This document shows, one piece after another, positions 1 through 6,890 of a stretch of 9,314 nt of DNA. Numbering within the stretch: the stretch's first letter is position 1; each line of letters opens with the position of its first letter. The stretch is from Myxococcales bacterium (GTDB lineage Bacteria; Myxococcota; Polyangia; Fen-1088), in contig PMJE01000228.1 in NCBI GenBank assembly GCA_003157315.1, forward strand, positions 1 through 9,314, given 5' to 3'. A program made the position numbers and the translations under genes. The notes beneath the pieces are model-generated. The model saw nothing but the letters and a program-made list of their open reading frames with translations, did no database searches and had not been told where the DNA came from.

Positions 1-460
1 CCGCAAGACCGGATCGCTGATGGCATGGTGCGCCCGGGTGGGCGGGGTGCTGCCCGTACCGCTCGACGCGGCGATGGCCCGCTACGGCCGCTTGCTGGGT
101 CGCGCGTTCCAGATAACCGACGATGTGCTCGACTGTGCGGGCGACGAAACCGAGAGTGGCAAGTCCCCAGGTCGCGATCTGCGCGAGGGTAAACTGACCT
201 TGCCTGTGTTGCTGGCCTGCCAGGCCCGCCCCGACTTGCGCGACGACATCCGTTCTGCCATGGGCGAATCGGGCGTATCGATGGCAGACGCCGCCCGCAT
301 CGTGCAAACGACGCGCGCCGCGGGCGGCCTCGACCGCGCCCGCGCCCAGGCCATGGTCCTGGCGGATGATGCCGTTGCCGAGTTACAAGCCGTGCCCCCT
401 TCGTCCTTCCGTGATGCGCTGGCTTCGCTGGCGCACCTGTCAGTCGAGCGGGTAGCGTAA
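1..460 (+). CDS. trans-polyprenyl diphosphate synthase, C-terminal part (5' end outside window)
   Basis: The reading frame is open from the left edge (first full codon at 2) to TAA at 458-460, giving 152 C-terminal residues. It opens with KTGSLM, close to the conserved KT-x-x-L segment of trans-isoprenyl diphosphate synthases. The second aspartate-rich motif, DDVLD, is at 119-133, followed by GKSPGRDLREGKLTLPVLL, the usual family block (GK-x-x-G-x-DL-x-EGK-x-TLP). The first aspartate-rich motif lies upstream of the window. Enzymes of this family condense isopentenyl diphosphate units with Mg2+ into the all-trans chain, and the menaquinone genes directly downstream suggest it makes the quinone side chain. 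Chain length cannot be read from this fragment. The apparent ATG at 20 is an internal methionine. Its stop overlaps the next gene by one base (TAATG). Confidence 0.93.
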   Translation, partial: RKTGSLMAWCARVGGVLPVPLDAAMARYGRLLGRAFQITDDVLDCAGDETESGKSPGRDLREGKLTLPVLLACQARPDLRDDIRSAMGESGVSMADAARIVQTTRAAGGLDRARAQAMVLADDAVAELQAVPPSSFRDALASLAHLSVERVA

Positions 461-1149
461 TGGCCCAGGCCGCAACCGATGTGCGCGCCATGTTCGACCG
501 CATCGCCGGCCGGTACGATGTCGCCAATCGCATCCTGTCCGCCGGTTTCGATCTGCGCTGGCGGCGGCGGGCTATGCACCTCATGCTCGACGGACTGGAG
601 CAGTCTCCCTGGGTGCTGGATCTGGGCGCGGGCACGCTCGACGGCGCAGTCGAGATTCTGCGGCAGCGGCCGGATGCGCATGTAGTGGCTGCCGACTTCA
701 CGCGCACCATGTTGGTCGCGGGTCGGCGCAAGCCGGGTGCCGCGGCAGTGACCCTGCACGCTGCCGATGGCCACCGATTGCCCTATCGGGACTGCGTCTT
801 CGCCGCGGCCTTCTCGGGTTTTTGCGTGCGCAACCTGCGCGACACGACGCTGGCCGTGGCCGAACTGCGCCGGGTGGTTCGCCCCGGAGGCCGCTTGCTG
901 ATTCTGGAATTCTTTCGGCCTGCGCGACCGCGCCTCTTCTGGGATGGGCTGTGTACGAATCGCCTATTGCCCATTCTGGGATGGGCGATAAGTGGTGATC
1001 GTGCGGCCTACCGCTACCTGCCCGAGTCGATTCGGGGTTTCGTTACTCGGGCGGAGTTCGAAGCCCAGCTCCGGGCGGTCGGGTTCGCCGAGGTGCGCGG
1101 TCATGAGCTTTTTCCCGGCGGAATTGCCTCGCTGGTGGAGGCGCGATGA
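460..1149 (+). CDS. ubiE: UbiE/MenG-family demethylmenaquinone methyltransferase
   Basis: This 229-residue class I SAM-dependent methyltransferase is expected to C-methylate demethylmenaquinone in the last step of the pathway. The family N-terminal signature MFDRIAGRYDVANRILS is at residues 11-27. SAM motif I is VLDLGAGTLDGA (52-63), the acidic loop is AADFTRTML (77-85), GFCVRNLRD (120-128) matches the usual FGLRNV region, and the RPGG...ILEF strand (141-151) and YRYLPESI (184-191) are in place. Length is normal for UbiE/MenG. Motif I reads GAGTLDG rather than the common GCGTGDL, a mild departure in the SAM-binding loop. The ATG at 460 overlaps the preceding TAA, and its own TGA overlaps the next ATG (ATGA). 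In a futalosine-pathway operon the likely substrate is demethylmenaquinone, although UbiE-type enzymes can also act in ubiquinone synthesis. Confidence 0.88.
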   Translation: MAQAATDVRAMFDRIAGRYDVANRILSAGFDLRWRRRAMHLMLDGLEQSPWVLDLGAGTLDGAVEILRQRPDAHVVAADFTRTMLVAGRRKPGAAAVTLHAADGHRLPYRDCVFAAAFSGFCVRNLRDTTLAVAELRRVVRPGGRLLILEFFRPARPRLFWDGLCTNRLLPILGWAISGDRAAYRYLPESIRGFVTRAEFEAQLRAVGFAEVRGHELFPGGIASLVEAR

Positions 1150-1748
1150 AGGCGATGATCGCCGGCTTCGCAGCGGCGAGCCAAGCCCCTGACCTTTTCA
1201 GTCTGGGCCGCGCGGCCCAGGCCGCGGCGCAGGCCGCGACCGGCGGCCGCGGCTTCTTTGGATGCAACACTTTCATCGCGACATCCCTTCCCATGCTGAG
1301 CGAGGCCACCCGCCTCGGGCGGCGCGGCTTGCTCCGGCTTTTCCTGCCGGCCGAGGAACCGGTGGAGCAGCAAGAGCGACGCTTGGCCGAGATGGCTGAG
1401 CTGGTTCGCGAGGGTCTACTGCTCGATGGCGTCGTGCCCACGCCAGAAGCAGACTACCTGGGTCTTGCTACCTTGCTGTTTTTCGCCCGCTGTCGCCTGA
1501 CCCTGGCCGGAGTGCCGCATGTGCTTGTCGATCTGGATCGTCTCGGCCCCAAGTTGGGCCAACTGGCTCTGGCTTTCGGCGCCGACGAGCTTTGCGGACC
1601 CATCGTAGAAAAGCGGGCGCTGCGCCTGGGCGACAGCGCCGGCAGCCGCGCCATCACGCGCGCCGAGGCGGCCCAGCTCCTGCGCGGGGCCGGGCTGCAC
1701 GCCTGGGAGCACGTGGCAGGAGGCGCGCTGGAGGAGTTCGCGCCGTGA
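1146..1748 (+). CDS. cluster-less MqnE/MqnC-like protein (radical-SAM paralogue lacking the Fe-S core)
   Basis: I do not recognise a named family for this 200-residue protein, but it can be laid against the MqnE encoded next to it. Residues 15-21 (PDLFSLG) match PDLLKLG near the MqnE N-terminus. Residues 51-101 follow the MqnE stretch from about residue 201 through YGTIETIEERVEHLLRLRALQ. The C-terminal part is clearest: GPKLGQLALAFGADEL (134-149) against GIKTAQTALWFGADDL, then an AGL end resembling AGRTPVERD. About 140 residues of MqnE, including CxxxCxxC and the GGGAEIF strand, have no counterpart, so [4Fe-4S]/SAM chemistry is not expected. The frame is intact, GGAGG (1137-1141) precedes the ATG, and both ends overlap neighbours by 3-4 bases, all of which argue for a functional, coupled gene. 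A structural or partner role beside MqnE/MqnC is inference. Residues 23-34 are alanine-rich. Confidence 0.75.
   Translation: MKAMIAGFAAASQAPDLFSLGRAAQAAAQAATGGRGFFGCNTFIATSLPMLSEATRLGRRGLLRLFLPAEEPVEQQERRLAEMAELVREGLLLDGVVPTPEADYLGLATLLFFARCRLTLAGVPHVLVDLDRLGPKLGQLALAFGADELCGPIVEKRALRLGDSAGSRAITRAEAAQLLRGAGLHAWEHVAGGALEEFAP
1730..1736 (+). promoter_or_regulatory. Shine-Dalgarno site that fixes the mqnE start
   Basis: GGAGGAG lies 8 bases before the GTG at 1745, inside the end of the preceding gene. It supports GTG-1745 rather than the much longer in-frame extension (back to 1592), which would overlap the upstream gene by about 150 bases and add an arginine-rich tail unlike any MqnE. Confidence 0.65.
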
Positions 1749-2869
1749 CTTTCGAGTCCATTTCCGAGAAGACGAAGGCCGGGGCCCCGCTCTCTTTCGA
1801 GGATGGCGTCGCGCTCTTTCGCGAACCCGATCTGCTGAAGTTGGGTACTTTGGCCAACCAGGCGCGCGAGCGGCGCTATGGCGATCGCACCACCTTCAAT
1901 CGCAACTTGCACGTCAACCCGACCAATCTATGCGTGGCGAACTGCGCGCTGTGCTCGTTCTCGCGCCGCAGCCCGGAGCAGCCGGGCGCCTACACCCTGA
2001 GCCTGTCGCAGGCATGGGACAAGCTGAAGGCGCGTCTGGATGCGGGCGATCCGGTGACCGAAGTGCACGTGGTGGGCGGCCTCAGTGACAGCCTGTCTTT
2101 CGACTACTACATCGACCTTCTCGCCGGATTCAAACGCCTATTGCCCTCGCTGCACGTCAAGGCCTTCAGCGCGGTCGAAATCTTCCACTTTCACAAGCGC
2201 TTCCACTTGGAGGTGCGTGAGGTATTGCAGCGCTTGCGCGCGGCTGGGCTCGGCTCGCTGCCTGGGGGCGGTGCTGAAATATTCGCCCCCCGCGTGCGTC
2301 AGCGCGTCTGTCCCAACAAGTGCAACGCGGAGGAATGGTTGGACGTGCACCGCGTCGCCCACCAGATGGGTTTGCGCTCCAATTGCACCATGCTCTACGG
2401 CACCATCGAGACAATTGAAGAGCGGGTCGAGCACTTGCTGCGCCTGCGGGCGCTGCAGGATGAGACCGGTGGTTTTCAGGCCTTCATTCCTCTGGCCTTC
2501 CACCCCGAGAACAATTCCCTTGCCCATCTTCCCGCGCCCTCGGCAGTAGACGATCTGCGGGTGTGCGCAGTGGCGCGGCTTCTGCTGCACAACATCCCGC
2601 ACAGCAAAGCCTACTGGGTTTCGCTGGGGATCAAGACCGCGCAGACCGCGCTGTGGTTCGGCGCCGACGACCTGGACGGCACCGTACAAGAGGAAAAAAT
2701 TTATCACCTGGCGGGCTCGGATGCGCCGCAGGCGCTGGGCTCAGCTGAGATCGTGCGCCTCATCCGCGCCGCCGGTCGCACCCCGGTGGAACGCGACACG
2801 CTCTACAACGTAGTGGCAGAAGGCGAGGCGCTGCAGGCGCGTTCCGACGCTGCGAAAGGACCGAGATGA
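1745..2869 (+). CDS. mqnE: aminofutalosine synthase MqnE (radical SAM)
   Basis: MqnE joins 3-[(1-carboxyvinyl)oxy]benzoate, the MqnA product, to the SAM-derived adenosyl group to form 6-amino-6-deoxyfutalosine. The product is 374 residues from GTG-1745, the usual length. The radical-SAM cysteines are C63, C67 and C70 in NPTNLCVANCALCSFSRR. Further MqnE blocks are EVHVVGGL (106-113), LHVKAFSAVEI (136-146), GGGAEIF (174-180), LQDETGGFQAFIPLAFHPEN (237-256), FGADDLDGTVQEEKI (305-319) and VERDTLYNVV (348-357). AFHPEN and GADDLDGT distinguish it from MqnC. Two positions usually held by histidine in the MqnE proteins I remember differ: GGLSD instead of GGLHP (S114) and YGTIE instead of YGHIE (T220). 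The start overlaps the upstream stop (GTGA) and the stop overlaps the next start (ATGA). Confidence 0.94.
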   Translation: MTFESISEKTKAGAPLSFEDGVALFREPDLLKLGTLANQARERRYGDRTTFNRNLHVNPTNLCVANCALCSFSRRSPEQPGAYTLSLSQAWDKLKARLDAGDPVTEVHVVGGLSDSLSFDYYIDLLAGFKRLLPSLHVKAFSAVEIFHFHKRFHLEVREVLQRLRAAGLGSLPGGGAEIFAPRVRQRVCPNKCNAEEWLDVHRVAHQMGLRSNCTMLYGTIETIEERVEHLLRLRALQDETGGFQAFIPLAFHPENNSLAHLPAPSAVDDLRVCAVARLLLHNIPHSKAYWVSLGIKTAQTALWFGADDLDGTVQEEKIYHLAGSDAPQALGSAEIVRLIRAAGRTPVERDTLYNVVAEGEALQARSDAAKGPR

Positions 2870-4821
2870 GCCAGCGGCTGCGCCTGATCGCGGTTTCCTT
2901 TCTGAACGCGCGGCCCATCACCTACGGGATCGAGCGGGGTCTGGTGGGCGCCCAGCACTTCGACCTGCGCTTTGCTGAGCCCTCGCGCTGTGCCGCCGCA
3001 GTGGCCGCGGGCGAGGCGGACCTCGGGCTCATGCCCATCGCCAGCTACGCCGCCTCGAGCGAGGAGCTGCGCGTGGTGCCCGGCATCGCCGTGGCCAGCC
3101 GCGGCCCGGTGCGCACAGTAGTGCTGGTCGGCCAGGTGCCTTGGGAAGAGATGACTGCCATCGCGCTCGACGGGGCTTCGCGCACCTCGCAGATGTTGGC
3201 GCGCCTGCTCACCAAAGAGCGCGGCCTTCATCCCGACTTCGTGGAAGTGCCGCACGACCAGATCGCGAACGCAGCAAGCGGCACGCGCGGCGCGCTCATC
3301 ATCGGAGATCTTGGCCTGCAGATCGACGGCCGCTTCCGCCATGTCTACGACCTGGGTGAAAAATGGCACGGCCTGGTGGGGCTTCCCTTTGTCTACGCTG
3401 TCTGGGCGGGCCGGCCGGGTGTGGTCGGCAGCGAAGAGGTGGCGCTGTTGCAGGAAAGCCTGCGGCTGGGGGTAGAGCGCCGGAAGGAAATCGGACGGGC
3501 CTGGGCCCTGGACAGTGGCGCCGATCCTGCAGTGGGTGAAGACTACTTGCTGAACAACATTCGCCACCGTCTCGCTGCTGACGAGTTGTCCGGCGCCACG
3601 GCTTTTCTGGCGCGCAGCCATGCGGCGGGCCTGCTGGCCAAACCCATGCGCGTACGCCTGTTCGACGCCCCCGCGCCGCCGGAGCCGCAGCCGCGCCGGT
3701 CGCGGTCACTGGATCACCTGCTGGCCGACGCTGCCGCGGGCGGGCGCTTGAGTCTCGACGAGGGAATGCGGCTGTACTCGGAGGCAGACTTGTTCGACTT
3801 GGGCCAGGCCGCTGACCTTCGCCGGCAGTCGTTGCATCCCGACGGCGTGGTGACCTACATCATCGACCGCAACGTCAACTACACCAACGTTTGCACCACT
3901 TGCTGTTCCTTCTGCAATTTCCACCGGTCCCCAGGCCACCCGCAAGCCTACACCCTGTCGCGCGAAGAGCTGGCGCGGAAGCTGCGCGAGACGATCGAAC
4001 TGGGCGGGGTGCAGGTGTTGCTCCAGGGCGGCATCAACCCGGATCTTTCGCTCGCCTACTACGAAGATCTCTTTCGCTTCATGAAGGCCAACTTTCCTTT
4101 GGCGATTCACGGGCTTTCGCCGGAGGAGATCCGCTATCTGTCCGAGCGCGAGGGCTTGCCGGTGCGGACCGTGCTCGAGCGCCTGGTGGCCGCGGGCCTC
4201 GACTCCGTGCCTGGCGGCGCAGCCGAGATCTTGGACGACGACATCCGTCGGCGTATCTCGCCTAAGAAGTGTTCGGCCGACGCCTGGATCGATGTCATGC
4301 GCGAGGCGCATGGACTGGGGCTGCGCACCAGCGCCACCATGGTGTTCGGTTTCGGCGAGTCGCCGCGCCAACTGGTCGGACACCTCGACCGCCTGCGCCG
4401 CCTGCAGGACCAAACCGCCGGCTTCACCGCCTTCATCTGCTGGAGCTTCCAGGCCGAGGGCACCCGCCTGCCCTTGCACGACGACACCGGCTCCCTCCGC
4501 TACCTGCGCGTGTTGGCCCTGGCGCGCCTTTACCTCGACAACTTCCCCAACCTGCAGGTCTCCTGGGTCACCATGGGACCGGCGGTGGGACAGGTTGCCT
4601 TGCGCTTCGGCGGCAACGACTTTGGCTCAGCCATGATCGAAGAGAACGTGGTCGCCACCGCGGGCACGGTTTTCAAGATTTCCGCCAGCGAAATCGAACA
4701 CATCGTGTGCAGCGGCGGTTTCATCCCGCGCCGTCGCAACATGCGCTACGAGCTGCAGGGGCCACCCTGTGCCCAAAGCCCACAACCCAGTACAATGGCG
4801 CCTATTTTTCCCCAAGAATAG
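2866..4821 (+). CDS. mqnA/mqnC: MqnA-MqnC fusion: chorismate dehydratase + cyclic dehypoxanthine futalosine synthase
   Basis: One 651-residue frame carries two complete enzymes. Residues 1-265 are MqnA (chorismate to 3-enolpyruvyl-benzoate): VSFLNARPITYG (10-21), GEADLGLMPIASY (49-61), SRGPVRTVVLV (78-88), the ligand-loop-like ALDGASRTSQML (100-111), GALIIGDLGLQ (142-152) and DLGEKWHGLVGLPFVYAVW (162-180). A proline/arginine-rich linker (about 266-282) leads to MqnC, a radical-SAM enzyme that cyclises dehypoxanthine futalosine: GVVTYIIDRNVNYTNVC, cysteines C343, C347, C350 (with an extra C346), QGGINPDL (387-394), SVPGGAAEI (447-455), SPKKCSADAW, and VSWVTMGPAVGQVALRFGGN (565-584) with IEENVV. 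The IIDRNVNYTN and NDFGSAMIEENVV segments identify MqnC rather than MqnE. No in-frame stop or sign of a frameshift is seen. AAAGGA (2855-2860) precedes ATG-2866, which overlaps the mqnE stop. The joined steps are not consecutive. Confidence 0.93.
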   Translation: MSQRLRLIAVSFLNARPITYGIERGLVGAQHFDLRFAEPSRCAAAVAAGEADLGLMPIASYAASSEELRVVPGIAVASRGPVRTVVLVGQVPWEEMTAIALDGASRTSQMLARLLTKERGLHPDFVEVPHDQIANAASGTRGALIIGDLGLQIDGRFRHVYDLGEKWHGLVGLPFVYAVWAGRPGVVGSEEVALLQESLRLGVERRKEIGRAWALDSGADPAVGEDYLLNNIRHRLAADELSGATAFLARSHAAGLLAKPMRVRLFDAPAPPEPQPRRSRSLDHLLADAAAGGRLSLDEGMRLYSEADLFDLGQAADLRRQSLHPDGVVTYIIDRNVNYTNVCTTCCSFCNFHRSPGHPQAYTLSREELARKLRETIELGGVQVLLQGGINPDLSLAYYEDLFRFMKANFPLAIHGLSPEEIRYLSEREGLPVRTVLERLVAAGLDSVPGGAAEILDDDIRRRISPKKCSADAWIDVMREAHGLGLRTSATMVFGFGESPRQLVGHLDRLRRLQDQTAGFTAFICWSFQAEGTRLPLHDDTGSLRYLRVLALARLYLDNFPNLQVSWVTMGPAVGQVALRFGGNDFGSAMIEENVVATAGTVFKISASEIEHIVCSGGFIPRRRNMRYELQGPPCAQSPQPSTMAPIFPQE

Positions 4822-4826
4822 GGCGC
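4798..4826 (+). other. imperfect hairpin across the mqnA/mqnC stop codon
   Basis: GCGCC-TATT (4798-4806) pairs with AATA-G-GGCGC (4817-4826), giving a 9-bp stem with one bulged G and a 10-base loop. The right arm contains the TAG stop (4819-4821). No T-run follows, so it is not a classical intrinsic terminator; it could attenuate, protect the transcript 3' end, or mean nothing. Confidence 0.3.
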
Positions 4827-4871
4827 AGTTGACATAATGCGAATACCCTACCGACCAAGGCGAGCTACGGC
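4822..4871 (+). promoter_or_regulatory. possible promoter between the menaquinone operon and the membrane-protein genes
   Basis: This is the first gap after four overlapping junctions. CATAAT at 4833-4838 matches TATAAT at five of six positions, but no good -35 lies 16-18 bases upstream. A TTGACA hexamer at 4829-4834 overlaps it and has no -10 at proper spacing. A second -10-like TACAAT lies at 4791-4796 inside the upstream gene, also without a clear -35. A separate transcription start for the downstream genes is plausible but weakly supported. Confidence 0.22.
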
Positions 4872-4916
4872 ATGAAAGGCGGCCTTCCCGTTCCAATGTC
4901 AGAGGTCCAGCGGTGA
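4872..4916 (+). CDS. possible 14-codon leader ORF before the DUF2079 gene
   Basis: ATG-4872 opens a 14-residue frame (MKGGLPVPMSEVQR) ending in TGA at 4914-4916. That stop overlaps the GTG start of the next gene as GTGA, the same arrangement seen at the mqnE start. AAGGCGAG (4858-4865) could serve as a ribosome site. It could couple or regulate translation of the downstream gene, but a frame this short can arise by chance, so the call is tentative. Confidence 0.2.
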   Translation: MKGGLPVPMSEVQR

Positions 4917-6853
4917 AAGGAATCAGGGTCGCGGATCGCGAACTCGGCGCGCTGGCGCGGCCAATGGGGGGCCTGACTCTCATCGGGGCGTCAGTGGGCC
5001 TGGCCATCGGACAGATCGCCAGCACGGCGCTGCCACGGTTCGCCTCCGAGAACTGGGCGTCCGTGCGCGAGCGGCAAGGGCTCCTGCGCGACCTCGCCGT
5101 GGGTGCGGCGGTCGGTTTGCTGTACGCCGGGCTCATGGTCTTCCGACGGGGAGCGACGCTTGACCGGCTCACGCGAACCGCCCGCCTGCTGGCCCCACTG
5201 GCGCTGGCCGGGCTGGTGCCCGGACTCCTCGGACTTGGCGGGTGGTCCGACACCCTGACGGTCTGCCTCTTGCTCACGGGGTTCGTGGTCGGCATCGAGC
5301 CGCTCTGGCGTGTGCACTTCAGCGCCTACGATATGATGCCTGCTCGCGCTGCCGGCCTTCCCATCGGGCGGCCGCTGCGGGCATTCCTGGCGCGCATCGC
5401 CCCTTGGGTGCGAAGGCGCGGTCCCGCCGTGATCGTGGCGGTCGCGGCGCTCGGCTATGCGGTGTTCATGGGGTTTCTCGTTTTGCGCAGTCACGCCAAG
5501 TTCAACACCTACAACTGGGATCTCGCGCAGCTCGACAACCAATTCTACAACGCCCTTCACGGTCACCCGTTCCGCTGCACGGTGCTCATCCGCGAGGGGA
5601 ACTGGAGCGAGCTGCGCAACCACGCAGAATTCTCGCTCTTCGCGCTGCTGCCCTTCTATGCGCTTCATCCTGCAGCCTCGACTCTGCTGGTGCTGCAAGC
5701 GCTTTTGCTCGGGTCCGCGGCCATTCCGCTGTACCGGATTGCCGCCCGACGGCTGTCGCCGTGGCTTTCGATCACTATCGTCCTAGCCTACCTGTTTTAC
5801 CCGCCGCTGCATGGTGCGCAGCTTTTCGACTTTCATTTCCAGCCAGTGGCGGCGGCCTTCCTGCTTTGGGCCTTCGATTGTTTTGATGCTCGCCGGATGC
5901 GCCTGTTTGCACTGTTCTTCTTGTTGGCAATCGGATGCCGCGAAGACGTCTCCCCCGGGACAGCGGTGTTCGGGATCTTCTTGATCCTGTGTGGCAAGCG
6001 TGTGCGCGCGGGGATCGTCATCACCGCGGTTTCGCTCGTCTACTTCATCGCCATGCGCTTCTTCATCATGCCGGCGGTTGGGACATGGGGCTTCGCCGAT
6101 ACCTACCGGGAACTGTTTCCGACAGGCGCGCACAATTTCACCGGGATAATCCACACCATCGTGACCAATCCGCTGTTCACGATCCGCACCCTGCTCACCC
6201 CGGAGAAGCTACGCTATGCGCTCCAGATCCTGGCTCCGGTCGCGTTCATTCCCCTGCGGCGGCCCCTGCTTGCCCTAAGTGTGTTGCCCGGGACGTTCTT
6301 CACCCTGCTGACAACCGGGTACGGGCCGACGCTCGACATCGGCTTCCAGTACGGAGCCGACTTCGTCCCCTATATCTTCCCGGCCGTGGCATTGACCCTT
6401 GCGGGGCTGGGCCGCGTGCGGCGGCGGGCTGCGGTCGCGACCATGGTCTGTGCGATGGCCGTCGCCACCTTCCACTGGGGGGCCATTCCCACACGCGCGA
6501 CGTACAAGTCGTGCTACGGCTGGAAGACGTTCGAGCCGCCCACCGCAACTGAGCGCCGCAGGTTCGCCGCCATGACCGAGCTTGCAGCGCTGGTGCCGCA
6601 CGAGGCAGTCCTGGCTGCCACCGATCGTGAAATCGCGCACGTATCGAACCGCCTGGAATGCTGGAACCTTTCCGTCGGATGGGAGGGATCCGACTACATC
6701 CTCTATCAGACGCTGAACCCCACCGAGCTGGAGCTGCAACAGGTCGCAGGGGCCAAGCGCGCCGGCTACGTCGTCGTGGCGGAGCGTCCCGAGATGGTTC
6801 TGCTCAAGCGGCCAGGGGCACGCGGGCGGCTGCCGAGTCGACCAAGCCCTTGA
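4913..6853 (+). CDS. DUF2079 family polytopic membrane protein, probable GT-C type glycosyltransferase
   Basis: This is a 646-residue hydrophobic protein. The DUF2079 core starts with a membrane segment at about 171-191 and the signature WDLAQLDNQFYNALHGHPF (202-220), equivalent to the usual D-x-G-x-x-DQ...GHPF with D203 and D208 as conserved acids. It continues with HAEFSLFALLPFYALHP (237-253), LFDFHFQPVAAAFLLWAF (304-321), CREDV (342-346, the usual K/R-ED motif) and YGADFVPYIFP (480-490). The last 120 or so residues are soluble. DUF2079 proteins are thought to resemble GT-C enzymes that use polyprenyl-phosphate sugars on the outer face of the inner membrane; substrate is unknown. The 165 residues before the core hold about four more hydrophobic segments (20-40, 61-78, 92-109, 113-129), longer than members I know. 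GTG-4913 is the first possible start after an in-frame stop at 4835; AGAGGT (4901-4906) is the likely ribosome site. Confidence 0.82.
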   Translation: MKGIRVADRELGALARPMGGLTLIGASVGLAIGQIASTALPRFASENWASVRERQGLLRDLAVGAAVGLLYAGLMVFRRGATLDRLTRTARLLAPLALAGLVPGLLGLGGWSDTLTVCLLLTGFVVGIEPLWRVHFSAYDMMPARAAGLPIGRPLRAFLARIAPWVRRRGPAVIVAVAALGYAVFMGFLVLRSHAKFNTYNWDLAQLDNQFYNALHGHPFRCTVLIREGNWSELRNHAEFSLFALLPFYALHPAASTLLVLQALLLGSAAIPLYRIAARRLSPWLSITIVLAYLFYPPLHGAQLFDFHFQPVAAAFLLWAFDCFDARRMRLFALFFLLAIGCREDVSPGTAVFGIFLILCGKRVRAGIVITAVSLVYFIAMRFFIMPAVGTWGFADTYRELFPTGAHNFTGIIHTIVTNPLFTIRTLLTPEKLRYALQILAPVAFIPLRRPLLALSVLPGTFFTLLTTGYGPTLDIGFQYGADFVPYIFPAVALTLAGLGRVRRRAAVATMVCAMAVATFHWGAIPTRATYKSCYGWKTFEPPTATERRRFAAMTELAALVPHEAVLAATDREIAHVSNRLECWNLSVGWEGSDYILYQTLNPTELELQQVAGAKRAGYVVVAERPEMVLLKRPGARGRLPSRPSP

Positions 6854-6890
6854 CCCAGGTTCGGCTATTATCCCGACAGTTGGCTTCATC

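Noticed and set aside
82..774. Long minus-strand open frame (about 230 codons) opposite the prenyl synthase and methyltransferase
   Set aside because: Its product is low-complexity and matches no family, while both plus-strand genes under it have clear motifs; open antisense frames are expected in GC-rich DNA.
1211..1252. Repeated GCCCAGGCCGCG-like units near the start of the cluster-less MqnE-like gene
   Set aside because: Two imperfect copies encoding an Ala/Gln-rich helix; explained by amino-acid composition and high GC.
1592..1744. In-frame 51-codon upstream extension of mqnE
   Set aside because: It would be Arg/Ala/Gly-rich, overlap the upstream gene by about 150 bases and lacks a ribosome site, whereas GTG-1745 has GGAGGAG at good spacing and gives the usual MqnE N-terminus.
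1146..1748. Reading the 200-residue gene as a pseudogene of mqnE
   Set aside because: There is no internal stop or frameshift, the flanking segments are joined in frame, it has a ribosome site, and its ends are coupled to both neighbours.
2803..4479. Two long minus-strand open frames (about 272 and 257 codons) opposite the mqnA/mqnC fusion
   Set aside because: They are Gly/Ala/Arg/Gln-rich and domain-free, lying over coding sequence that carries full MqnA and MqnC motifs; frame shadows.
6866..6871. TATTAT as a -10 box for the GT-C gene
   Set aside because: No -35-like hexamer lies 16-18 bases upstream (the sequence there is AAGCCC-like) and no extended -10 is present; TTGACC at 6850-6855 is only 10 bases away.
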